Numbered from the stretch's first letter, positions 1 to 7,577 are shown. The stretch: DNA of 14,770 nucleotides from DASZVN01 sp035547055 (GCA_035547055.1 DASZVN010000197.1:1-14770), one strand, 5' to 3'. Program-made: numbers and translations. The notes: generated by a model from the sequence alone, not told the origin.

Positions 1-582
1 GGCCGCCGGCTCGGCGCCGGCGGCGGGTTCCTTCGCGGCAGGCCCCTTGGGCGGCACCGGCACCGGCTCCTCGAGCGCGCGGCGAAGATAGGCCGGCGGC
101 GGGCGATCGGCGGGCGCGGCAGGCTGCGGCCGCGGTGCCGCAGGAGCTGGGGCAGGACGCGGCGCCGGCGCCGCCGGCGGGCCTACCCGTGGCGTCGGCT
201 CGGCGGGCGCGCGAGCAGCGGCCGGCATCCCGGGCATCGCGGCGGGCGCGGGCATGGCAGGCGCCGCCAGGGCCGTCTCGCGCGCAGGCTGGCGCACAAT
301 GCGGCTCTCCAGCAGCACGTCGTTCGGGCCGCCAATCATGACCAGATGCTCGATATTGTCGCGCCTGACCAGGACCAGCCGGCGGCGGCCGTCGACGCTG
401 TAGGCATCGACGACGCCGAGCCGCGTTTGTCGCGGCCGGTAGGGCGTCTTCGGCGTGGTGCGGCCCCAGGCGAGGCTGCGCACCACCCAGGCGACAAGCA
501 CGATGAGCGCGAGGACGACGACGAACGCGATCAGGAACCGCGCCGCCAGCGGAAGCTCGGTGCCGAAAATCTGGTCCAACAC
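1..582 (-). CDS. FliO-like membrane protein with proline/alanine-rich tail (partial, C-terminus outside window)
   Basis: The 194 visible residues begin with a short N-terminus and one transmembrane helix (about residues 13-35, rich in F, V, L and I). A compact basic segment follows with LGVVDAYSVDGRRRLVLVRRDNIEHLVMIGG-type content (about residues 54-85), the pattern of the FliO domain (LaVvda..vdgrRrLvLvrRDnvEHLvmiGG). The rest is a low-complexity Pro/Ala tail. In FliO the helix anchors the protein in the inner membrane and assists the flagellar export gate. Rhizobiales carry stand-alone FliO-like proteins with long tails whose role is less certain. The start is unclear. GTG at 582 has a GAGGA about 10 bases upstream and gives the family-like N-terminus. 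An in-frame ATG at 630 would add 16 unconserved residues. A perfect TTGACA on the minus strand (639-644) would put transcription start near 609, which favours 582. Family call fairly sure, function inferred. Confidence 0.72.
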   Translation of the reverse strand, partial: MLDQIFGTELPLAARFLIAFVVVLALIVLVAWVVRSLAWGRTTPKTPYRPRQTRLGVVDAYSVDGRRRLVLVRRDNIEHLVMIGGPNDVLLESRIVRQPARETALAAPAMPAPAAMPGMPAAARAPAEPTPRVGPPAAPAPRPAPAPAAPRPQPAAPADRPPPAYLRRALEEPVPVPPKGPAAKEPAAGAEPAA

Positions 583-886
583 CCCGTGTGATTCCTCAAG
601 GCCGGAGGAGCCATCGAGACACGTCCGCATGGCCCCGATGTCAAGCGCGGCGGACGGTTGCTGCCGAAAGCTAACAGAAGCTTCATGGCAATCCTAGGCC
701 GGCCGGAGACCGTCCATCACCGGCGGCCGCACCGCGCCACGTCCTCTCCTCATCCCTGCGGCGGACCAGCTGTCCCCTGCCCTTCCCGGCCGGGACAAAG
801 TCGCTTGCGAGGCTTGTCGCGACAGATTATCATTTGCATGAAGGCGCGGGAGGCGCCTGCCGAAGGCAACGACAGACGGGATAGCG
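583..886. other. Divergent intergenic region between the FliO-like gene and irr
   Basis: These 304 bases hold the 5' ends of two divergent genes. Towards irr there is a good sigma-70-like promoter (805-833) with a 10-bp palindrome in its spacer. Towards the FliO-like gene there is a perfect minus-strand TTGACA at 639-644, but the hexamer 17 bases downstream (TGTCTC) is a poor -10. I see no gene or RNA. Predicted reading frames here are arginine/proline-rich shadows. Confidence 0.5.
805..833 (+). promoter_or_regulatory. Candidate irr promoter with embedded palindrome
   Basis: TTGCGA (805-810) and TATCAT (828-833) are separated by 17 bases and match 4/6 and 5/6 of the sigma-70 consensus. The -10 lies in the only AT-rich patch of the intergenic region (824-840). 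The perfect palindrome TGTCGCGACA (815-824) lies in the spacer, where a bound repressor would block polymerase. In Bradyrhizobium, irr transcription is repressed by Fur. Whether this palindrome is that operator cannot be told from sequence alone. Confidence 0.45.
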
Positions 887-1378
887 ATGGTGGCGTATCG
901 GACCAACATGGTTGCGCGTGCGGGTGCGGCCGACGACTGTGGCCTGAAGCCGGAGCTCTGCGTTGCGCGCGACGTCGGCGCGATGTTGCGGGCCGCGGGC
1001 CTCCGCCCGACCCGCCAGCGCCTCGCCCTCGGCCGCCTGCTCTACGGCCAGGGCGACCGCCACTTCACCGCCGAGATGCTGCACGAGGAGGCGGTGAAGG
1101 GCCGCGTCGCGGTCTCGCTCGCGACCGTCTACAACACGCTCCACCAGTTCACCGACGCCGGGCTGCTGCGCCAGATCGCAGTCGACGGCGCCAAGGCCTA
1201 TTTCGACACCAACGTTTCCGAGCACCACCATTTCCTGGTCGAGGGCGAGAACCAGTTGTTCGACGTCCCCGGCGACGGCCTCAGCTTCGGCAATCTGCCG
1301 GAGCCGCCCGAGGGCATGGAGATCGCCCGGGTCGACGTGTTGGTGCGGCTCCGCCCCAAGACCAAGCCCGCCTCCTGA
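887..1378 (+). CDS. irr: Iron response regulator Irr (Fur family)
   Basis: The 163-residue protein is of Fur-family size. The winged helix runs from about residue 31 (GLRPTRQRLALGRLL) through the recognition helix SLATVYNTLHQFTDAGLLRQ, followed by the dimerisation domain with YFDTNVSEHHHFLVEG. The HHH triplet (residues 113-115) is the metal and second heme site typical of Irr, and AGLRPTRQR also marks Irr rather than Fur. Irr represses heme synthesis and iron-using genes when iron is scarce. In Bradyrhizobium the protein is degraded on binding heme through an N-terminal Cys-Pro motif. Here Cys25 is followed by Val, not Pro, so that motif is altered. Cys18 is a second N-terminal cysteine. The ATG at 887 gives the usual length; ATG at 908 is an alternative and neither has a strong ribosome site. 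The gene is monocistronic and divergent from the FliO-like gene. Confidence 0.92.
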   Translation: MVAYRTNMVARAGAADDCGLKPELCVARDVGAMLRAAGLRPTRQRLALGRLLYGQGDRHFTAEMLHEEAVKGRVAVSLATVYNTLHQFTDAGLLRQIAVDGAKAYFDTNVSEHHHFLVEGENQLFDVPGDGLSFGNLPEPPEGMEIARVDVLVRLRPKTKPAS

Positions 1379-1894
1379 GCGGCTCGCCGCGGCCGGCGTT
1401 CTTCGGTCGCCCGGCTTATCCGCCGAACGGCCACGCAAGCGGCCCGCATCGCCGCTGCCAGGTTCGATCGCGCGCTTCCGACGCGGAGGAGGCGATCACG
1501 GCTGGGCACGGCACCCTCGCCGTCTTCGCCGACCCCTGCGACGCCAGCCAGGACCGGATGGTGCGGGTACCGGCCGCATAGCCGCAGGCCATCGTCACAC
1601 CGCATCGCGGGACGACCCCGTCGCACCGCCAATCGTCCCGCCAGGGCCTCGCCCAGCGGGGTCTTCGCCCCGTCCGGAAGCCACCACGGCGACAATGCCG
1701 TCGAGGTCCCGCGCGTTCGGGGCCATCAAGCCACGGCCACACTCAGCAAGCCTTCACCGTCCGCTCGCGCAGCAGCGGCCATGTCGACGGCCGCCGATCC
1801 GGTTCGCGCTGCCGATGTCGGTGCTGGCGGCCCGACAGCTCGCCGCCAGGACACCCCGGGTCCGGGCGGCGCCCCTTTCGAAGGACCGCAGCGC
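1379..1894. other. Gene-poor stretch between irr and the porin terminator
   Basis: I recognise no protein family in any frame over these 516 bases. The open frames are rich in Arg, Pro, Gly and Ala, as expected by chance at this GC content. The best minus-strand candidate starts with an ATG near 1728 (MAPNARDLDGIVAVVASGR) but stops after about 43 residues. A second minus frame runs on across the same region, which could mean a frameshifted relic, but I cannot name it. I see no terminator with a U-tract after irr and no RNA gene. Confidence 0.4.
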
Positions 1895-1927
1895 CAAAAC
1901 GAAAAGCCCCGGCACTGGGCCGGGGCT
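1895..1927 (-). terminator. Rho-independent terminator of the porin gene
   Basis: On the minus strand a perfect 9-bp stem (1905-1913 paired with 1919-1927, AGCCCCGGC/GCCGGGGCT) with a 5-base loop is followed directly by TTTTCGTTTT. It begins 25 bases after the porin stop codon. Confidence 0.92.
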
Positions 1928-1952
1928 CTCCGTTCCTGTCAGGCTGGGCGGA

Positions 1953-3281
1953 TCAGAAGTTCCGCTGGATCCAGCTGATGAAGGTCCACTTCGAGTCGGG
2001 CAACCCTGCCGCCTTCTGCACCGCGGTGCGGAAGCCGGTCTGGTTGTACGCTTCGAGGCCGAGGTCGAGGTTCGGGATCGGCGACCAGATGATGTTGACC
2101 GCCGAGGTGATGTAGCTCGTGGTCTGACCTGCCGGCACCGCCGCCGCCTTCACGAAGCCCGGAACGGTATCCGTGTCGTAGGCGATGGTGAAGTTCGACC
2201 GCAGGTTCGGCGTCCAGTAGTGCTTCAGGCTCGCCATGACCTGCCAGCCCGACATCGTCGAGAGCTTGCCGCCCGGCGTGACGAAGGCGTCGGTGTAGTC
2301 AGCACCGAAGAAGCCACCCGAGTTCGTCGGACCGAACCCGATATAGCCCATCGCGCCGTCGGCGTAGGTGCCCGTCAGCACGATGTCGTCGCCCGGCGCC
2401 AGCATCGGCAGGTTGATGCGCACCGCGCCCTGCACCGCGAAGCCGTAGGTCGTATCCCAGCTGCCGACCGCACCACCGAACGCGCCGGTCGGATTGGCCG
2501 TGGCGCCGCCAGCGCGGACCTGATGGATCGCCGCGGACAACTGAGCCGCGCCCCACCCCTGGATGACGCGCAGATTGCCGACGATGTCAGGCATCTCCTG
2601 CGCGCCCTGGTTCAGCACCGAGATACCGGCGTTGCCCGATGGCGTGAAGTCGCCCGGGCGGCGATAGCGCCCGTCTTCGACGCCGATCGTCGCCGAGAAG
2701 CCGTTCCCGAACGAGGCCGTATAAGCGACCTGCAGCACCGGCAGCAGGTTGGAGATCGGCGTGTTCTGGACTTCGGGGAAGGCGATCGGGAAGTCGAAGT
2801 TGCTCATCGTGTAGCCGGCGGTCAGGCCCGCGAACTGCACGTAGGCGTTGGTGATGTAGACGATATTCGGCACCGCCGCGTTGGCGCCGATATAGCCCGC
2901 CGAGGTGAGCGGCGTGCCCCAGAAGAACTGGTTGATGCTGGTGTTGTTGCTCTGGAAGTACGTGCCGATACCGACATAGGCGCGGACCGTGCCCCACGGG
3001 CTCTGCGTCCGGACGTCGAAGTTGACGCCGGCCTGCGCGCGGAAGCTGATCGCGTTACCGATCCGCGTAAACGGCTGGTCGTACCGGAACTGGCCCTTGG
3101 CGAAGCCCGAGATCTGCAAGCAGGTCTGCGTGCCCGGGATGTAGAAGAAGCCGGCGCCGTAGGTATCGCAGACTTTGACGTACTGGACCGGCGCGGCCAT
3201 CGGAAGGTCGGCGGCCTGGGCCCCGGACATCGCGACGAAGGCCGCCGCTGAGCCGAGGAGAAGACCTTTCACCGTCTTCAT
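1953..3281 (-). CDS. Outer membrane porin, Rhizobiales Porin_2 type
   Basis: The 442-residue precursor has a clear signal peptide (MKTVKGLLLGSAAAFVAMSGAQA, cleaved after residue 23 in front of ADLP). The mature start carries two cysteines (Cys38 and Cys54) around a YGAGFFYIPGTQT loop, followed by LQISGFAKGQFRY, the hallmark N-terminus of the porins abundant in Bradyrhizobium and relatives. The body alternates aromatic and small residues as in a beta-barrel, and the chain ends in Phe, the usual signal for BAM-mediated insertion. It should form a trimeric general diffusion pore for small hydrophilic solutes. The ATG at 3281 is set by a perfect GGAGGA 6 bases upstream; an upstream ATG at 3320 would hide the signal peptide. 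It is monocistronic, with its own strong terminator. Family sure, substrate preference unknown. Confidence 0.93.
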   Translation of the reverse strand: MKTVKGLLLGSAAAFVAMSGAQAADLPMAAPVQYVKVCDTYGAGFFYIPGTQTCLQISGFAKGQFRYDQPFTRIGNAISFRAQAGVNFDVRTQSPWGTVRAYVGIGTYFQSNNTSINQFFWGTPLTSAGYIGANAAVPNIVYITNAYVQFAGLTAGYTMSNFDFPIAFPEVQNTPISNLLPVLQVAYTASFGNGFSATIGVEDGRYRRPGDFTPSGNAGISVLNQGAQEMPDIVGNLRVIQGWGAAQLSAAIHQVRAGGATANPTGAFGGAVGSWDTTYGFAVQGAVRINLPMLAPGDDIVLTGTYADGAMGYIGFGPTNSGGFFGADYTDAFVTPGGKLSTMSGWQVMASLKHYWTPNLRSNFTIAYDTDTVPGFVKAAAVPAGQTTSYITSAVNIIWSPIPNLDLGLEAYNQTGFRTAVQKAAGLPDSKWTFISWIQRNF

Positions 3282-3504
3282 ATGGTGTCCTCCAAAAGAT
3301 TCGAGACCCTCGGGGAGCACTGCGGCCCAGCTTGAGACGGGAACGTCGTCTCCCCCCGTTTTCCCCCGGCCCGAAAACCCCGTCCCGGAAGAGGCGAACA
3401 GCGGGATTCCCCGCCAACGCTCCGGCGAGGATTAGCGATTGGCGCGCGCGCCGCAATCTCGAAAGCCTCTATCCCGCCGCCTATTTGCCCTATTTGACAG
3501 TGGT

Positions 3505-3520
3505 GTTGCGTTTCCGCAAC
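3505..3520. repeat. Short perfect palindrome between the ABC exporter and the porin
   Basis: GTTGCG (3505-3510) and CGCAAC (3515-3520) form a 6-bp stem with a four-base loop that reads GAAA on the minus strand, a stable GNRA tetraloop. It lies 10 bases past the stop codon of the ABC exporter and upstream of the porin on the same strand. There is no U-tract, so it is either a weak 3'-end hairpin or a protein-binding site for the porin promoter region. Confidence 0.35.
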
Positions 3521-3530
3521 GCAGGTTCCG

Positions 3531-5342
3531 TTAACCCTCCGGGACCGCCTGGAGCGCCAGGGCCCGCGCGTACGCCCCTTGATTCTCTAGGAGTTGTGCG
3601 TGGGTGCCGGATTCGACGATGCGGCCGTTCTCGATCAGGTGGATGAGATCCGCCCCGGCCACGCTCACCAGTCGGTGCGCGATCACCACGGTCGTCCGCC
3701 CGGCGCGGACATGGGCCAGGTTCGCCACGATTCGCGCCTCGGTCTCGCCGTCCAGCGCCGAGGTCGCCTCGTCGAGCATCAGGATCGGGGCGTCGCGGAG
3801 GAACGCCCGGGCGATCAAGAGGCGCTGACGCTGCCCGCCGGAGAGCCGGCTGCCGCGCGGGCCGACGCGAAAATCCCAGCCGCCGGGCAGGAGCGCGACG
3901 AACTGGTCGGCCTCGGCCATGCGCGCGGCGCGCTGAACCGCCTCCTCGGTGGTGTCGGGCCGGCCATAGGCGATGTTCTCCCGCACCGTCGCGTCGAACA
4001 GGAGGGCGTCCTGCGCCACCAGCGCCAGCGCCGAGCGCAGGCTGGCAAGCCCGACGCCGCCGATGTCCTGGCCGCCGATGGTGACGCGGCCCCGGTCCGG
4101 CTCCTCGAGGCGGGCGATCAGGTTCAGCACCGTCGTCTTGCCCGAGCCCGACGGGCCGACGAAGGCCACCGTCTTGCCGCCCGGCACCAGGGCGTCGAGC
4201 CCGTTCAGCACCGGGGCGTTGGGATCGTAGGCAAAGTCGACTCCCTGGAACGCCACCGCCCCGGCCGGGTCGGCCAGCGGCGCGGCGCCCGGACGGTCGG
4301 CGATGGTCGGCTCCAGGTCGAGCACCTCGTAGATGCGCTCGAGCGAGGCCATGGTGTTCTGGAGCAGCGCATTGGTCTGGAGCAGGCGGCGGAGCGGATC
4401 GTAGAGCAGCATCAGCGCGCCGACGAAGGCCATCAGCTCGCCCGGCTCGGCGGCGCCGCTCATCACCGCGCGGCCGCCGACCATGAGGACGGCGACCAGC
4501 GCGATCGCGGTCGCGACGTCGACCAGCGGCATCAGCAGCGCCTGGGTCCGCAGACTCTTGAGCTGGATCTTGCGGCGCAGCACGATGCTGTGGCCGAGGC
4601 GGCGGCTCTCGACCGGCTCGTTGGCCTCCGCCTTGATGCCGCGGATGCCGTGGAAGCATTCCTCGAAGGCGCCGATCAATTCGCCGTTGAGCTCGCGGGT
4701 GTGGTGGGCGAGGCGGCGGATGCGCTGGGTCGCGACCACCGCCGGCACCGCGATCAGCGGGCCGCCGAGCAGCGCCAGCGCGAACCATTGCGGGCTCGTC
4801 CACAGCACGTAGCCGACCAGGCCGACGAAGGAGACGAGGTCGCGCACCAGCACGACCACGACGTTCACCGCGCTGCGGTTCAGGATGTTCACGTCCTCGG
4901 TGGCGCGGGAGACGATCTGGCCGACATTGTTCTTCTGGAAGAAGGCGAGGTCGAGCCCGAGCATGTGGTCGGCGAGGCGGAGCTGGAGGTCGGTCGAGAC
5001 GTGGTTGCCGACCTTGGCGAGGAGATATTGCTGGATGAACGAGGCCGCGGCGCGGGCGGCAAACAGCGCCACCACCACCATGACCAGGAAGTCCAGGGCG
5101 GCGAGGTCGCGCTGGACGAAGACCTTGTCGACGAGCTGCTTGAACAGCCAGGGCAGCGCGGTGACGGTCGCGGCATAGAGCGCCATCGCTGCGACCGCGA
5201 CCAGGAGCACCGGCAAATGCGGGCGCAGGAATTCGCGGCCGAAGCGGAGGATGAGGCGCGTCCGGTCGGCAAGCGGCACCGCGGCGGCGTCGTGCCGCGA
5301 GCGCGTCTTGAGGATATAGCGGTCCGAGGGAATATCGGTCAT
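3531..5342 (-). CDS. MsbA-like ABC exporter, fused membrane and ATPase domains
   Basis: A 603-residue half-transporter of normal length for the type I exporter family. A six-helix membrane domain (about residues 30-320) precedes a nucleotide-binding domain (about 362-600). The latter has Walker A GPSGSGKT (396-403), a Q-loop at Gln444, signature LSGGQ (500-504), Walker B ILMLDE (520-525) and the H-loop His556, so all catalytic elements are intact. It should homodimerise in the inner membrane and use ATP to flip or export a lipid or amphipathic substrate. The MsbA/lipid A group is the nearest match, but substrate cannot be read from sequence. The ATG at 5342 begins MTDIPSDRYI; ribosome binding is weak. 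An open frame extends to 5498, but the extra 52 residues are low-complexity Ala/Pro and not family-like. It is divergent from the DnaJ-type gene. Confidence 0.9.
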   Translation of the reverse strand: MTDIPSDRYILKTRSRHDAAAVPLADRTRLILRFGREFLRPHLPVLLVAVAAMALYAATVTALPWLFKQLVDKVFVQRDLAALDFLVMVVVALFAARAAASFIQQYLLAKVGNHVSTDLQLRLADHMLGLDLAFFQKNNVGQIVSRATEDVNILNRSAVNVVVVLVRDLVSFVGLVGYVLWTSPQWFALALLGGPLIAVPAVVATQRIRRLAHHTRELNGELIGAFEECFHGIRGIKAEANEPVESRRLGHSIVLRRKIQLKSLRTQALLMPLVDVATAIALVAVLMVGGRAVMSGAAEPGELMAFVGALMLLYDPLRRLLQTNALLQNTMASLERIYEVLDLEPTIADRPGAAPLADPAGAVAFQGVDFAYDPNAPVLNGLDALVPGGKTVAFVGPSGSGKTTVLNLIARLEEPDRGRVTIGGQDIGGVGLASLRSALALVAQDALLFDATVRENIAYGRPDTTEEAVQRAARMAEADQFVALLPGGWDFRVGPRGSRLSGGQRQRLLIARAFLRDAPILMLDEATSALDGETEARIVANLAHVRAGRTTVVIAHRLVSVAGADLIHLIENGRIVESGTHAQLLENQGAYARALALQAVPEG

Positions 5343-5553
5343 CGTCAGGGAACGGTCCTGTGGCGCCGGCGGGGCCGGCGGGGCTGGCGCCGAAGCTATC
5401 GCCTTTTGGCGGCCGGTTGGATGGGCTTCTGCGCGCAGCCCCGGCGACGAAGGCTTCCGCGGCCGATGGCCAGGCCGTTGCCTTTCGGCCACAGTCACCC
5501 CACATCAGGGGCGGCGGCCGCCATGGTTCCGCGCGGCCGCCGGGGGTTCATGC

Positions 5554-6537
5554 ATGCGCGATCCGTATCAGGTCCTGGGCGTCGCCAAGGGCGCGAGCGA
5601 AGGCGAGATCAAGAAGGCCTTCCGCAAGCTCGCGAAGGCCCATCACCCGGACCGCAACCCGAACGATCCCAAGGCGAAGGAGCGCTTCGCCGAGCTCGGC
5701 TCGGCCTACGACCTCCTGTCCGACAAGGACAAGCGGGCGGCCTATGACCGCGGCGAGATCGACGCCGAGGGCAAGCCGCGCTTCCAGGGCTTCGAGGGCT
5801 TCCATCCCGGCCAGCGCCCCCCCGGCGGCGGACCGGGCGACGCGCACTACGAGACCTTCACCTGGGGCGGCCCCGGCGAGGGCGGCTTCCGTCGCGCCGA
5901 GAGCCAGCCGGGCGGCTTCGCGACCGACGACATCCTGTCGGAGATCCTGGGCGGCGCGTTCGGCCGCGGCGGCGGGGCGGGCGGCCGGGCGCGGGCACGC
6001 CGCGCGGCGGCCCCCGGCGAGGACCTCACCGTCGAGGCCACGGTGCCGTTCGTCACCTGGGCGAGCGGCGGCAAGGTCCGGGTCACGCTGCCGACCGGCA
6101 AGGAGCTCGACGTGACGATCCCCGCCGGCATCGGCGAGGGCAAGACCATCCGCCTGCGCCGCCAGGGCTTCCCCTCGATGGAGGGCGGCCAGCCCGGCGA
6201 CACCCTGATCCAGGTCCATGTCGCCCCGCACCCGCAATTCCGCGCCGAAGGCAACAACCTCAGGGTGGACGTGCCGGTGACGCTCTACGAGGCGGTGCTC
6301 GGCGGCAAGATCCGCGTGCCGACGCTCGACGGCCAGGCCGAGATGACCGTGCCGCCCCACTCCAACGGCCAGCGCGTGCTCCGCCTCCGCGGCAAGGGCA
6401 TCGCCGCCAAGGACGGGCCGGGCGACCTCCTGGTCAGCCTGCGCGTGGTCCTGCCCGACACCGTCCCGCCGGAGCTGGAGCAGGCCGCCGAAGCACTGAA
6501 GGCGAAGGCGCCCTACGACCCGCGCCGGGAGGGCTAG
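5554..6537 (+). CDS. CbpA-type DnaJ co-chaperone (J-domain, no zinc finger)
   Basis: The 327-residue protein has an N-terminal J-domain (about residues 1-66) with the HPD triplet at 31-33 that stimulates DnaK ATPase. A Gly/Phe/Arg-rich linker (about 75-155) follows, then two C-terminal client-binding beta domains (about 157-315, with GDLLVSLRVVLPDTVP). The CxxCxGxG zinc repeats of true DnaJ are absent, so this is a class II (CbpA-like) J-protein that hands clients to DnaK in the cytoplasm. There is no dnaK or grpE beside it. fabI lies 212 bases downstream on the same strand, with a palindromic repeat between, so co-transcription is uncertain. ATG 5554 opens directly with the J-domain (MRDPYQVLGV). 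Upstream is only a weak GGGGG ribosome site. Confidence 0.93.
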   Translation: MRDPYQVLGVAKGASEGEIKKAFRKLAKAHHPDRNPNDPKAKERFAELGSAYDLLSDKDKRAAYDRGEIDAEGKPRFQGFEGFHPGQRPPGGGPGDAHYETFTWGGPGEGGFRRAESQPGGFATDDILSEILGGAFGRGGGAGGRARARRAAAPGEDLTVEATVPFVTWASGGKVRVTLPTGKELDVTIPAGIGEGKTIRLRRQGFPSMEGGQPGDTLIQVHVAPHPQFRAEGNNLRVDVPVTLYEAVLGGKIRVPTLDGQAEMTVPPHSNGQRVLRLRGKGIAAKDGPGDLLVSLRVVLPDTVPPELEQAAEALKAKAPYDPRREG

Positions 6538-6645
6538 GTTCCGCAGGGTCGGCAGCACGAAGCGCGGATTGCGGCGGCGCCGTCGAAAGTCGGGCCTGAG
6601 GTCCTTCGCATCCGGAAGTGCTCAACACGGGCAAGGCCGTGTGAC

Positions 6646-6672
6646 GTGGGCATCGGCGTCGCCGATGCCCAC
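6646..6672. repeat. Palindromic intergenic repeat, copy 1
   Basis: A perfect inverted repeat, GTGGGCATCGGCG / CGCCGATGCCCAC, around one central base, in the gap between the DnaJ-type gene and fabI. Copy 2 at 13819-13849 matches its 27-base core at 24 positions. Similar GTGGGCA...TGCCCAC palindromes are dispersed in intergenic DNA of Bradyrhizobium-type genomes (recalled, not checked). As RNA it would form a hairpin of about 12 bp. Confidence 0.75.
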
Positions 6673-6749
6673 CCTGCGGTCCGACGGCTTGCCGCCCCCT
6701 GCCCGCCATGCGATAGCAGCCGCCGATTCCCGAGAGCGGCGGAGGCGAG

Positions 6750-7577
6750 ATGAGCGAGGCCCGCGGAGTGATGGCCGGCAAGCGCGGCCTGGTCATGGGC
6801 GTCGCCAACAACCGCTCGATCGCCTGGGGCATCGCCAGGGCCTGCGCGGGCCAGGGCGCGACGCTGGCGCTGACCTACCAGGGCGACGCGCTGAAGAAGC
6901 GGGTCGAGCCGCTGGCGGCCGAGATCGGCGGCCACGTCGTCGGCCATTGCGACGTGACCGATCCGGCGACGCTCGACGCGGTCTTCGCCGAGACCGAGCG
7001 CCGGCTCGGTGGGCTCGACTTCGTCGTCCACGCCATCGCCTTCTCCGACAAGAACGAGCTCGACGGCCGCTACATCGAGACCTCGGCCGAGAACTTCAGC
7101 CGCACCATGCTCGTCTCCTGCTATTCCTTCACCGCCGTCGCGCAGCGGGCCGAGCGGCTGATGGCGGATGGCGGCGCCCTCCTGACGCTGACCTATTTCG
7201 GCGCCGAGAAATGGATGCCGCACTACAACGTCATGGGCGTCGCCAAGGCGGCGCTCGAGGCGAGCGTGCGCTACCTCGCCGCCGATCTCGGCCCGCGCGG
7301 CATCCGCGTCAACGCGCTCTCGGCCGGGCCGATCAAGACGCTGGCGGCGTCCGGCATCGGCGACTTCCGCTACATCCTGAAATGGAACGAGCTGAACGCC
7401 CCGCTCCGCCGCACCGTCACCATCGAGGAGGTCGGCGACGCCGGGCTCTACCTCGTCAGCGACTTCAGCCGCGGCGTCACCGGCGAGGTCCACCACGTCG
7501 ATTCGGGCTACCACATCGTCGGCATGAAGCACCCCGACGCGCCGGACATCACCGTGGCGCTGGCGAAGGGCGACTGA
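6750..7577 (+). CDS. fabI: Enoyl-[acyl-carrier-protein] reductase (NADH) FabI
   Basis: This 275-residue short-chain dehydrogenase-fold enzyme reduces trans-2-enoyl-ACP in the last step of each fatty acid elongation cycle. The nucleotide-binding start reads GVANNRSIAWGIA. The FabI active-site tyrosines are Tyr149 and Tyr159, with Lys166 in YNVMGVAK (Y-x6-K), matching E. coli Tyr146, Tyr156 and Lys163. SAGPIKTLAASGI and the GEVHHVDSGYH end are typical of rhizobial FabI. The residue aligning with E. coli Gly93 at the triclosan pocket is Ala97 (HAIAFSDK). A GGAGG lies a few bases before ATG 6750. The next gene downstream is the DUF3309 micro-protein, which has its own candidate promoter. Confidence 0.96.
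   Translation: MSEARGVMAGKRGLVMGVANNRSIAWGIARACAGQGATLALTYQGDALKKRVEPLAAEIGGHVVGHCDVTDPATLDAVFAETERRLGGLDFVVHAIAFSDKNELDGRYIETSAENFSRTMLVSCYSFTAVAQRAERLMADGGALLTLTYFGAEKWMPHYNVMGVAKAALEASVRYLAADLGPRGIRVNALSAGPIKTLAASGIGDFRYILKWNELNAPLRRTVTIEEVGDAGLYLVSDFSRGVTGEVHHVDSGYHIVGMKHPDAPDITVALAKGD

Noticed and set aside
1695..3251. 518-residue plus-strand open frame opposite the porin
   Set aside because: Arg/Val/Asp-rich shadow covering the porin; the porin has signal peptide, ribosome site and terminator.
3338..3357. GGAAC followed by CGTT as an EcfG promoter upstream of the porin
   Set aside because: The spacer is only 12 bases and it points away from the porin.
5343..5498. N-terminal extension of the ABC exporter by 52 residues
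   Set aside because: Low-complexity Ala/Pro content, partly from a tandem 9-base repeat (GGCGGGGCC/GGCGGGGCT) near 5368-5385, and not seen in the family.
3490..5505. 671-residue minus-strand frame overlapping the ABC exporter
   Set aside because: Arg/Pro/Gly-rich alternate frame of the exporter, without family features.
3594..5747. 717-residue plus-strand open frame opposite the ABC exporter
   Set aside because: It is antisense to a gene with all ABC motifs and has the Asp/Glu/Arg/His-rich composition of a GC-bias shadow frame.
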